A program made the position numbers and the translations under genes. From assembly GCA_965652565.1 (NCBI GenBank), contig CBFGWL010000012.1, positions 1 to 46,668 of the forward strand: a DNA stretch of 46,668 nucleotides. The letters are read 5' to 3'. Source of the DNA: RSA11 sp965652565. GTDB lineage: Bacteria; Actinomycetota; Thermoleophilia; Solirubrobacterales; 70-9. Each line of letters starts with the position of its first letter. The stretch's first letter is position 1. Shown here in pieces: positions 40,335-46,668 of this stretch. The notes under the pieces were generated by a model that was not told the origin of the DNA, ran no database searches, and saw only the letters and a list, made by a program, of their open reading frames with translations.

Positions 40335-42230
40335 TCAGGCGTCGAGATCGAACCCCGTGGCGGCGGGTCGCCCGCCCACCGTTTCCATCACGCGGGCGGC
40401 CAATCCGGTCTCGTCGCCGCTCTCGACCAGCTCCGTGAGGCGCTTCACGGTCGAGTCGACCCAGTCCGGATCGATGCGCCGCGAGCGCACCGCGCGCACG
40501 ATGCGATCGGCGCTCGTGGGCTGGGCGCGCTCGTCGGGGTTGAAGAGCTCTTCGTGCAGCTTCTCGCCGGGCCGGCGCCCGGTGTACTCGATCGCGATGT
40601 CTACGCCGGGCTCGTAGCCCGCCAGGCGAATCATGTTGTGAGCCAGATCGACGATCCGCACCGGCTCGCCCATCTCGAGCACGAACACCTCGCCGGTCTC
40701 AGCGCCGAGGTCGGCTGACTTGATGACGAGCTGCACCGCCTCCGGGATCGTCATGAAGTAGCGGGTCATCTCGGGGTCGGTGACCGTCACGGGGCCGCCG
40801 CGCTCGATCTGCGAGCGGAAGATCGGCACGACGCTGCCCGAGGAGCCGAGGACGTTGCCGAAGCGCACGGTCACGAACTTCGTCGCCGTGTAGCGCTGGC
40901 CCGCAGCCGCGACGATCCACTCCGCCATCGCCTTCGAGGCGCCCATCACCGTGCGCGGGTTGACCGCCTTGTCGGTGGAGATCAGCACGAAGCGCGCGGC
41001 GCCCGCGAGCGCTGCGGACTCGGCGGTCACGCGCGTCGCCATCGCGTTGTTGCGGATCGCCTCGAGCGGGTTCGCCTCCATCAGCGGAACGTGCTTGTAC
41101 GCGGCGGCGTGGAAGACGACGTCGGGGCGGTACCGCTCCATGACGTCGAGCATCCGGTCGGCTTCCTTGCAGTCGGCCAGCACCGAGTCGAGTCGGTTGA
41201 AATGCCACTGCTCGCGCATCTCGCGGTCGATCTGGAAGAGGTTGTCCTCCGCGTGGTCGAGCAGCACGAGCCGGCGCGGGTTGACGCGCGCGATCTGCCG
41301 GCAGAGCTCCGAGCCGATCGAGCCGCCGGCGCCGGTGACGAGCACGACGCGATCGTCGAGGTACGCGCCGACGCGGTCGAGCTCCATCACCACGGGGTCG
41401 CGCCCGAGGACGTCCTCCACCTGGACCTCGCGGAGCTGGCGGGTCAACTGCACGCCGCCCTTCAAGATCTCGAACACCGTCGGCGTGGTCCGCACGGCGA
41501 TCTCGCGCTCGCGGCACGCGGCGACCACCTTCGCGCGCAGCACGCCGGGCGCGGACGGGATCGCGATCACGACCTCGTCGGGCGTGTAGCGGTCGAGGAT
41601 CTCGCCGATCTGATCGGTGGTGCCGAGCACCTTGAGGCCCTCGGCGCGCATCCCGCGCTTGCCGGGATCGTCGTCGATGAAGCCGATCGCGCGGGCGCCG
41701 AGGTTCGGATTGAGCTTGAGCTCGCGCACCACCATCTGCCCGCCCGAGCCGGCGCCCACCACCAGCACGTCGCGCTGTTTGCGCCCGCGGCCGCGCCAGC
41801 CCCGCGAGGCGCGCTCGGCGAGGGTCCGCCGCACGAGCCGGGCGCCGCCCAGCAGGGCGACCGAGAGCAGGAGGTCGAAGACCACGACCGAACGCGGCAG
41901 GCTGTGATCGAACGGCTTGGCGAGCTCGAACACCAGCACCAGCGCGGCGGTGGCCAGGATCAGCGCGCGCAAGAGCGGCCACAGGTCGGGCAGCCGGAAG
42001 TAGCGCCACCACTGCTCGTGCTGGCGCAGCAAGTCGAGGATGAGCGTCTTGCCGAGGGCGACGAAGACGATCGAGCCGGCGAGCATCGTCTCGTAGCGCG
42101 CGGGTATGCCGCCGGCGATGTCGAGGAACCGCAGCTGAAAGGCGAGCGCGAAGGCGGCGGCGGCCAGCAGGCCGTCCGCGAGGAATACGAGCACCCGGTG
42201 GCGGTGTACCGGGTCGATCAGCCGACGCAT
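40335..42230 (-). CDS. Membrane nucleoside-diphosphate-sugar dehydratase/epimerase (FlaA1/CapD/WbpM family)
   Basis: 631 residues: four N-terminal membrane helices (to about 130), a CoA-binding-like Rossmann domain with VLVVGAGSGGQMVVREL, then an extended SDR domain with VLVTGAGGSIGSELCRQIAR, VFHAAAYKHVPLMEANPLEA, LISTDKAVNPRTVMGASKAM (the M-x3-K active-site variant of this family) and VRFGNVLGSSGSVVPIFRSQ. Relatives are UDP-GlcNAc 4,6-dehydratases. It probably makes the deoxy-aminosugar nucleotide that the phosphoglycosyl transferase uses first. ATG 42230 is chosen because the N-terminus MRRLIDPVHRHRVLVFLAD matches the family; the longer frame overlaps the next gene. Confidence 0.95.
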   Translation of the reverse strand: MRRLIDPVHRHRVLVFLADGLLAAAAFALAFQLRFLDIAGGIPARYETMLAGSIVFVALGKTLILDLLRQHEQWWRYFRLPDLWPLLRALILATAALVLVFELAKPFDHSLPRSVVVFDLLLSVALLGGARLVRRTLAERASRGWRGRGRKQRDVLVVGAGSGGQMVVRELKLNPNLGARAIGFIDDDPGKRGMRAEGLKVLGTTDQIGEILDRYTPDEVVIAIPSAPGVLRAKVVAACREREIAVRTTPTVFEILKGGVQLTRQLREVQVEDVLGRDPVVMELDRVGAYLDDRVVLVTGAGGSIGSELCRQIARVNPRRLVLLDHAEDNLFQIDREMREQWHFNRLDSVLADCKEADRMLDVMERYRPDVVFHAAAYKHVPLMEANPLEAIRNNAMATRVTAESAALAGAARFVLISTDKAVNPRTVMGASKAMAEWIVAAAGQRYTATKFVTVRFGNVLGSSGSVVPIFRSQIERGGPVTVTDPEMTRYFMTIPEAVQLVIKSADLGAETGEVFVLEMGEPVRIVDLAHNMIRLAGYEPGVDIAIEYTGRRPGEKLHEELFNPDERAQPTSADRIVRAVRSRRIDPDWVDSTVKRLTELVESGDETGLAARVMETVGGRPAATGFDLDA

Positions 42231-42301
42231 CCGAAGCAGTCTACGGCGAGATGACGTCTCTGGCGAGTGCCGCAAGCGGCTCTGCGCGGGACCCTCGGCG
42301 G

Positions 42302-43297
42302 CTACGAATGCTCGCCCGCGAGGGCGCGTTCGACCTGCTCGAGCAGGCCGTCGCGGCGCGCCTCGTACGGAAAGTGGGTGAGCACTCGCTCGCGCGCGGC
42401 GCGGCCCGCCTGCGGCCCCAGCTCCAGCGCCTCGCGCACCCCGTCGGCCACCGCCTGAGGCGTCGCCTCGTCGATGTACACGCCGGTGTCGCCGACGACC
42501 TCGGGCAAGGCCCCCGCCCTGGTGACGACGGGAACGGCGCCGCCCAGCATCGCCTCGGCGAGCGAGAGCCCGAAGCCCTCGTGCAGTGAGGCCTGCACGT
42601 ACACCGCCGCCGTGCGGAAGAGCTCGTCGAGGTCCTCGTCGGAGAGGAAATCCGTGAGCCGGGCGTTCGGCGGGGCGGCAGCGGCGAGTCGCTCGCCCGT
42701 CTCGTCGAGCCACTTGCCGGCCAGCACGAACTCCACGTCGCTGAGCAGGCGGGCCGCTTCGAGGAACGGGCCGTGGCCCTTGCGCTTCAGGTTGAGCTCG
42801 TAGACGACGCCGACGCTCAGCGCCATGCGTGCACGCTCGGCTGACGGTTCGCCGAAGCGATCGGGCACGCCGTGGTGGACGACGGCCACGCGCCCCGGGT
42901 CGATGCCCACGTTGCGCTCGATCTCCCCCAGCGTGTAGTTCGAGTTGGTGACGAGCCGGGTGGCGAGGTTCACCGTGGACCGGACGAGATGTTTGCGCAC
43001 GCCGCCGCGCTGAGAGCCGTAGCCGATCTCGGGGACCGCGGCCGTATCGAAGCCGCCGAAGATCAGCACGGACGGCACGCGCGCGAGGCGGGCCATGCGC
43101 AGCGCGAGCGCCGTGTGCCAGGAGGCGAACCAGCCGACGACGACGTCGCAGGAGCGCAGCTTGCGCCAGAGCTCGGCCGGCCGCGGCCGCACGCCGTACT
43201 GGAAGTAGTCGACGACCTCGTGCCGCTCGGCGAGCGCCTCCCGGTCGATGCGGGTGAAGGTGTTGTCGCGGCTGATGACGTAGAGGACGCGCGCCAT
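42302..43297 (-). CDS. Glycosyltransferase family 4 (GT-B fold)
   Basis: 331 residues. The donor domain carries the complete E-x7-E motif in EGFGLSLAEAMLGGAVPVVT and the block VVYELNLKRKGHGPFLEAAR; the acceptor domain begins ARVLYVISRDNTFTRIDREA. ATG 43297 is preceded by AGGAAG at good spacing; an upstream extension is basic and low-quality. It is the first gene of the long minus-strand polysaccharide run, 71 bases before the dehydratase. It is divergent from dedA, with 114 bases between starts. Sugar specificity is unknown. Confidence 0.93.
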   Translation of the reverse strand: MARVLYVISRDNTFTRIDREALAERHEVVDYFQYGVRPRPAELWRKLRSCDVVVGWFASWHTALALRMARLARVPSVLIFGGFDTAAVPEIGYGSQRGGVRKHLVRSTVNLATRLVTNSNYTLGEIERNVGIDPGRVAVVHHGVPDRFGEPSAERARMALSVGVVYELNLKRKGHGPFLEAARLLSDVEFVLAGKWLDETGERLAAAAPPNARLTDFLSDEDLDELFRTAAVYVQASLHEGFGLSLAEAMLGGAVPVVTRAGALPEVVGDTGVYIDEATPQAVADGVREALELGPQAGRAARERVLTHFPYEARRDGLLEQVERALAGEHS

Positions 43298-43326
43298 GGG
43301 CTTCCTAGCTTGGCGAAGCACCTTAT

Positions 43327-43362
43327 GCGAGGCGCGTCCGGGCGGCCTCGCGACGGATATCC
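43327..43362. promoter_or_regulatory. Inverted repeats in the GT4/DedA divergent region
   Basis: GCGAGGC (43327-43333) and GCCTCGC (43345-43351) form a perfect 7-bp inverted repeat with an 11-base gap; the palindrome GGATATCC (43355-43362) follows. Located between two divergent starts, these are candidate operator or promoter elements. Confidence 0.35.
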
Positions 43363-43411
43363 TCCGCCGTTCCTTGCGCGTGTGCGCACGCCGCGCCACG
43401 CCCCGATCGCG

Positions 43412-44077
43412 ATGTCATCGATCTACCTCCCGCACGCCAGCGTCACCGACTTCATCGTCGACCCGATCGTCGAGTTCGCGACCGACTTCATCGACTCGGT
43501 CGGGCTCTTCGGCGTGTTCTTCCTGATGCTGCTGGAGAGCGCGTGCATCCCGGTCCCCAGCGAGGCGATCATGCTGTTCGCGGGGTTCAACGTCTCCGAG
43601 GGCGACATGACCCTCTTCGGGATCGTCGCCGCCGGCGTGATCGGCAACGTGGTGGGCTCCTGGGTCGCGTGGGCGGCGGGCTACTACGGGCGCCTCGAGC
43701 TGCTCGAGAAGAACCGGCTCATCCACCTGAACCCCAAGCATTTGGCGTGGGCCGATCGCTGGTTCGAGCGCCACGGCGACGCGACCGTGTTCTTCACGCG
43801 CATGCTGCCGATCATCCGGACCTTCATCTCGCTGCCGGCGGGCGTCGCGAAGATGCCGTTCTGGCGCTTCACGGCGCTCACGCTGCTGGGCTGCATCCCG
43901 TGGGTCCTGCTGCTCGGCTTCATCGGCAAGGAGGTGGGCGACCGCTGGGAGGAGTGGCGCGACTACCTGCACTACGGCGACTACGTGGTGCTGGCGGCGA
44001 TCGTGGTCGGGATCGCCTACCTGGTCTACAAGCGCAAGCGGCCCGGGTCGGACGCCGCTACCCCCGACGAGGCGTGA
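43412..44077 (+). CDS. DedA-family membrane protein
   Basis: 221 residues from ATG 43412; longer in-frame extensions overlap the divergent gene. About five hydrophobic segments, with FLMLLESACIPVPSEAIMLF and GNVVGSWVAWAAGYYGRLEL near the N-terminus and the conserved arginine/glycine block FTRMLPIIRTFISLPAGVAK, which fits the DedA/SNARE-associated family. Some members (UptA type) return undecaprenyl phosphate to the cytoplasmic face. Here it is followed 31 bases later by uppP, the enzyme that makes undecaprenyl phosphate, which supports that role by context. The family also has other transport functions. Confidence 0.93.
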   Translation: MSSIYLPHASVTDFIVDPIVEFATDFIDSVGLFGVFFLMLLESACIPVPSEAIMLFAGFNVSEGDMTLFGIVAAGVIGNVVGSWVAWAAGYYGRLELLEKNRLIHLNPKHLAWADRWFERHGDATVFFTRMLPIIRTFISLPAGVAKMPFWRFTALTLLGCIPWVLLLGFIGKEVGDRWEEWRDYLHYGDYVVLAAIVVGIAYLVYKRKRPGSDAATPDEA

Positions 44078-44108
44078 ACGAGCGCCGGCCCGCTCGCGGG
44101 AGGCGCCC

Positions 44109-44921
44109 ATAGCACGGCGGCCCGCATCGCTGGATCTGGAGGCCGGGCGCGCCGCCGTCCTCGGCGCGGTCCAGGGCCCCGCGGAGCTCCTGCCGATCTC
44201 GAGCTCCGCTCATATCTCGCTCGTCCCCTGGCTCGCCGGCTGGCGCTGGCACGAGCTCGATCCCGAGGCGCGCAAGAGCTTCGAGGTCGCGCTGCACGGC
44301 GGGACCGCCGCCGCGCTCCTGATCGGGCTGCGCGGGGAGATTGCTTCGGAGCTGCGTGCTTTCGACCGCCGGCGCGCCGCGGTGGTCGGGCTCTCGTTCG
44401 TCCCGCCGGCGATCGCCGGGCTGGCCTTCGAGCGCTGGATCGAGGCCCGGCTGGGCACCCCGGCCGCCACCGCGCTCGGGCTCGCGCTGGGCTCGCTGGC
44501 GATGGTGCTCGCCGACCGGGCGCCGCAGGAGCGCGGGCCGGGTGACGCCGGGGCGCTCGATGGGCTCGCGCTCGGCGTCGCCCAGGCGGCGGCACTCATG
44601 CCGGGCGTCTCCCGCAACGGCGCGACGCTCACGGCCGCCCGCGCGCGGCGCTTCACGCGCGAGCAGGCGAACCTGCTCTCGCGCACCGTGGCACTGCCCG
44701 TGATCGTCGGCGCGGTGGCGCTCAAGGGCCATCGCCTGCGCAAACGGGGGATCGCGAAGGGCACCGGGCGCGCGCTCGTGATCGGGGCGGCGGCGTCGTT
44801 CGCGTCGACGCTCGCGTCGCAGCGGCTGATCCGCCTGGTGGAGCGTGACCGGGCGCTTTGGCCCTACGCCGCCTACCGACTCGGCCTGGCCGCCGCGATC
44901 GTGGTCAAACTAAAGCGGTGA
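44109..44921 (+). CDS. uppP: Undecaprenyl-diphosphatase UppP (BacA), divergent, non-canonical start
   Basis: About 270 residues, a typical length. Family motifs: VLGAVQGPAELLPISSSAHI (Q and E of the Q/E-x3-E motif and PISSSxH) and LMPGVSRNGATLTAARA (PGxSR motif), plus several membrane helices. It removes a phosphate from undecaprenyl diphosphate to recycle the lipid carrier. The first ATG/GTG/TTG in frame is GTG 44382, well downstream of the first catalytic motif. Candidates upstream are ATA 44109, with GGGAGG (44098-44103) at ideal spacing, and CTG 44130. A GTG at 44074 overlaps the DedA stop but runs in another frame to TAG 44110. The ATA is used here as the best start; a frameshift is possible. 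Confidence 0.8.
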   Translation: MARRPASLDLEAGRAAVLGAVQGPAELLPISSSAHISLVPWLAGWRWHELDPEARKSFEVALHGGTAAALLIGLRGEIASELRAFDRRRAAVVGLSFVPPAIAGLAFERWIEARLGTPAATALGLALGSLAMVLADRAPQERGPGDAGALDGLALGVAQAAALMPGVSRNGATLTAARARRFTREQANLLSRTVALPVIVGAVALKGHRLRKRGIAKGTGRALVIGAAASFASTLASQRLIRLVERDRALWPYAAYRLGLAAAIVVKLKR

Positions 44922-45919
44922 GCCAGGACGCGTACGCAGCTGCCGGCGTGAGCCAGCGCGCCGCCGATTCGGCGGTGAGCGCGCTCGTCGCGCACCTCTC
45001 GCGCATCGACACCGGCAAGCCCTCGCGGGTCGTGGACCTACCGGGCCACTACGCGAGCGTGCTGCGCATCGACGAGCGCACCGGCGTCGCCTTCGGCACC
45101 GACGGGGTCGGCACGAAGATGCTCATCGCCGAGCGCCTCGGCCGCTTCGACACGATCGGCATTGACTGCATCGCGATGAACGTGAACGACCTGATCTGCG
45201 TCGGCGCCGAGCCGATCGCGATGCTCGACTTCATCCTCTGCTCCACCGCCGACGCCGGCGTGATCGGCGAGATCGGCAAGGGCCTGCGCGCGGGCGCCGA
45301 GCAGGCGGGGATCGAGATCCCCGGCGGCGAGATCGCGCAGGTGGGCGACGTGGTGAGCGGCTGGGAGCTGACCGGCAGCGCGATCGGGCTGGTCGCGCTG
45401 GATGAGATCGTCACGGGCGAGCGCATCAGTCCGGGGGACGCGCTCATCGGCATGCCTTCCACCGGGCTGCACTCCAACGGCTACACGCTGGCGCGCAAGG
45501 TGCTCGCCGACGTCCCGCTCGACGACGAGCGCCTGGGGCGCCCGCTCGGCGACGTCCTGCTCGAGCCCACGGCGATCTACGTGCGCGCCGTGCTCGAGCT
45601 GCTCGGCTCCGGCGCGGACGTGCGCGGCCTCGCCCACATCACCGGCGACGGGCTCAACAACCTGCTGCGGCTCTCGCGCACCGTCGGCTACGAGCTCACC
45701 GACCCGCTGCCCGTGCCGCCCGTGTTCGATCTGATCCAGGAGCTCGGCGAGGTCGCGGAGGAGGAGATGCACGAGGTCTTCAACATGGGGCTCGGATTCG
45801 TCTGCGTGGTGCCCGCCGCCGATGCCGATGCCGCTGTCGAGCTGCTCGCACGCCACCACCCCGGCACGCGGGTCGTGGGGCGCGTCACCGACCGCGCCGG
45901 TAGCGTGGAGCGCCGCTGA
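44918..45919 (+). CDS. purM: Phosphoribosylformylglycinamidine cyclo-ligase PurM
   Basis: Catalyses ATP-dependent ring closure to 5-aminoimidazole ribonucleotide in purine synthesis. At 333 residues it is normal length. Motifs: GVAFGTDGVGTKMLIAERLG with the glycine-rich ATP loop, IDCIAMNVNDLICVGAEPIA, GGEIAQVGDVVSGWELTGSA, and GMPSTGLHSNGYTLARKVL. Late blocks LAHITGDGLNNLLRLSR and FNMGLGFVCVVP also fit. GTG 44918 overlaps the uppP stop as GTGA, so translation is coupled although no pathway link is evident. A short in-frame extension inside uppP was rejected. Confidence 0.96.
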   Translation: MSQDAYAAAGVSQRAADSAVSALVAHLSRIDTGKPSRVVDLPGHYASVLRIDERTGVAFGTDGVGTKMLIAERLGRFDTIGIDCIAMNVNDLICVGAEPIAMLDFILCSTADAGVIGEIGKGLRAGAEQAGIEIPGGEIAQVGDVVSGWELTGSAIGLVALDEIVTGERISPGDALIGMPSTGLHSNGYTLARKVLADVPLDDERLGRPLGDVLLEPTAIYVRAVLELLGSGADVRGLAHITGDGLNNLLRLSRTVGYELTDPLPVPPVFDLIQELGEVAEEEMHEVFNMGLGFVCVVPAADADAAVELLARHHPGTRVVGRVTDRAGSVERR

Positions 45920-46563
45920 TGCTGATCGCGATCCTCATCTACGAGAAGCTCACGGCGCTTGACGCGATCGGGCCCTACGAGGCGCTCGCGCACATTCCGG
46001 GCGCCGACGTGATGCTCGTCGCGGCGGGCGAGGACCCCGTGATCGTGGATACCGGCAAGTTCGCGCTGGTCCCCGGCGGCACGACCGCCGACATCGCCGC
46101 GGCCGACGCGTTGATCGTCCCCGGCGGCGAGGGGAACCGTCCGCTCATGGAGGACGATCGCCTGCTGGGCTGGATCCGCCGCGTGCACGAGCACACGAGG
46201 GTCACCGCATCGGTTTGCACCGGTGCGCTCCTGCTGGGCGCGGCCGGACTGCTGGAGGGCAAGCGCGCGACGACCCACTGGGCCTACCGCGACGACCTCC
46301 TCCCCCGCTTCGGAGCGACGCCCGTCGCCGAGCGCGTGGTCCGTGACGGCAAGGTGATCACCGCCGCCGGCGTTTCGGCCGGCATCGAGCTCGGACTGAT
46401 CGTGGCCGCGGAGCTCTTCGGCGAGGACGCCGCCAAGGCCAGCGAGCTCGGAATCGAGTACGACCCCTCACCCCCGTTCGGCACAGGTTCCCCCGAACGC
46501 GCACCCGAGGAGATCGTCAACGTGGTGCGCACGCTCGAACGGGGCGAAGGCGCCGGGCAGTAG
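45919..46563 (+). CDS. DJ-1/PfpI-family (class I glutamine amidotransferase-like) protein
   Basis: 214 residues. Fold signatures: MLIAILIYEKLTALDAIGPY at the N-terminus, the ADALIVPGGEGNRPLMED loop, the nucleophile elbow VTASVCTGALLLGAAGLLEG with C100, then RATTHWAYRDDLLPRFGATP, the His being the usual partner of the cysteine. GVSAGIELGLIVAAELFGED follows. Close families include isonitrile hydratase and ThiJ/PfpI chaperone/peptidase-like proteins; I cannot choose between them. ATG 45919 shares one base with the purM stop. About 30 residues at the C-terminus are disordered-looking. Confidence 0.9.
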   Translation: MLIAILIYEKLTALDAIGPYEALAHIPGADVMLVAAGEDPVIVDTGKFALVPGGTTADIAAADALIVPGGEGNRPLMEDDRLLGWIRRVHEHTRVTASVCTGALLLGAAGLLEGKRATTHWAYRDDLLPRFGATPVAERVVRDGKVITAAGVSAGIELGLIVAAELFGEDAAKASELGIEYDPSPPFGTGSPERAPEEIVNVVRTLERGEGAGQ

Positions 46564-46613
46564 CGCTTCGCCGGCGCACCCGCCTGACCCCGGCCGTCAC
46601 GGCGGCGCTGCCC

Positions 46614-46661
46614 CCACGAGATCACGATTGTGTTGGTTGATCCCACACAATCACGAACTCG
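46614..46661 (-). repeat. 48-nt hairpin repeat, copy C (core type 1, inverted)
   Basis: Reverse complement of the repeat in 15384-15431 with two differences. Minus-strand arm CGAGTTCGTGATT, core GTGTGGGATCAACCAACAC, arm AATCGTGATCTCGTGG. One difference restores a G-C pair so that GATTGTGT pairs perfectly with ACACAATC. It lies after the last gene of the window; the gene on its far side is outside the view. Confidence 0.88.
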
Positions 46662-46668
46662 CGGCGGG

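Noticed and set aside
40335..42713. 792-residue dehydratase
   Set aside because: The first 161 residues overlap the GT4 gene and are Arg/Gly-rich; the true N-terminus with four membrane helices starts at ATG 42230.
1..46668. Insertion sequences or prophage
   Set aside because: No transposase, integrase or phage structural gene was recognised on either strand.

Overview
The window is about 46.7 kb of very GC-rich bacterial DNA with dense genes, many GTG and TTG starts and many ATGA/GTGA/TTGA start-stop overlaps. Gene content (leucine/valine dehydrogenase beside a 2-oxoacid dehydrogenase, a DUF3105 protein, the small acidic protein starting MGILDDAIRDH, a DUF4395-thioredoxin fusion) suggests an actinobacterium of the Thermoleophilia/Solirubrobacterales type. 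That placement is inference, since no rRNA is present. I see no transposase, integrase, phage gene or CRISPR array, so this reads as chromosomal core plus a surface-polysaccharide locus. Region 1 (1-5454) is one + strand operon: the tail of a probable E1 alpha, E1 beta, lipoylated E2, a leucine/valine-type dehydrogenase, lipB and lipA. Together they deaminate branched-chain amino acids, oxidatively decarboxylate the 2-oxoacids and make the lipoyl cofactor that E2 needs. Region 2 (5467-13471) holds membrane and envelope genes (DUF4395-thioredoxin fusion, rhomboid protease, beta-lactamase-fold protein), a cupin with a perfect palindrome before it, tRNA-Ala(TGC), glutamate dehydrogenase, a disordered acidic protein, a HAMP-GAF-GGDEF diguanylate cyclase and tRNA-Ala(CGC). 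Region 3 (13655-28336) has a DGPF/YCII protein paired with an ECF42-type sigma factor, an APC permease, the moxR-DUF58-transglutaminase operon, a penicillin-acylase-family Ntn hydrolase, metF with an overlapping alpha/beta hydrolase, a DUF3105 protein and a PGRP-type amidase. Region 4 (28498-44921) is a Wzx/Wzy-type surface-polysaccharide locus: methyltransferase, FemAB-like acyltransferase, phosphoglycosyl transferase, four further glycosyltransferases, a GNAT protein, flippase, O-antigen-ligase-like polymerase or ligase, a FlgD-Ig-like membrane protein, two tandem LytR_C membrane proteins and a FlaA1/CapD-type dehydratase. A DedA protein and a divergent UppP, probably for undecaprenyl-phosphate recycling, follow. 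Region 5 (44918-46563) is purM and a DJ-1/PfpI protein. The most unusual signal is a family of 48-nt hairpin repeats with conserved outer arms and two alternative 19-nt cores. Two tandem pairs both have an exact 60-nt period. Both pairs, and a possible diverged relative, lie where two genes end facing each other; a fifth copy follows the last gene of the window. The second is that uppP has no ATG, GTG or TTG start in frame upstream of its catalytic motif.
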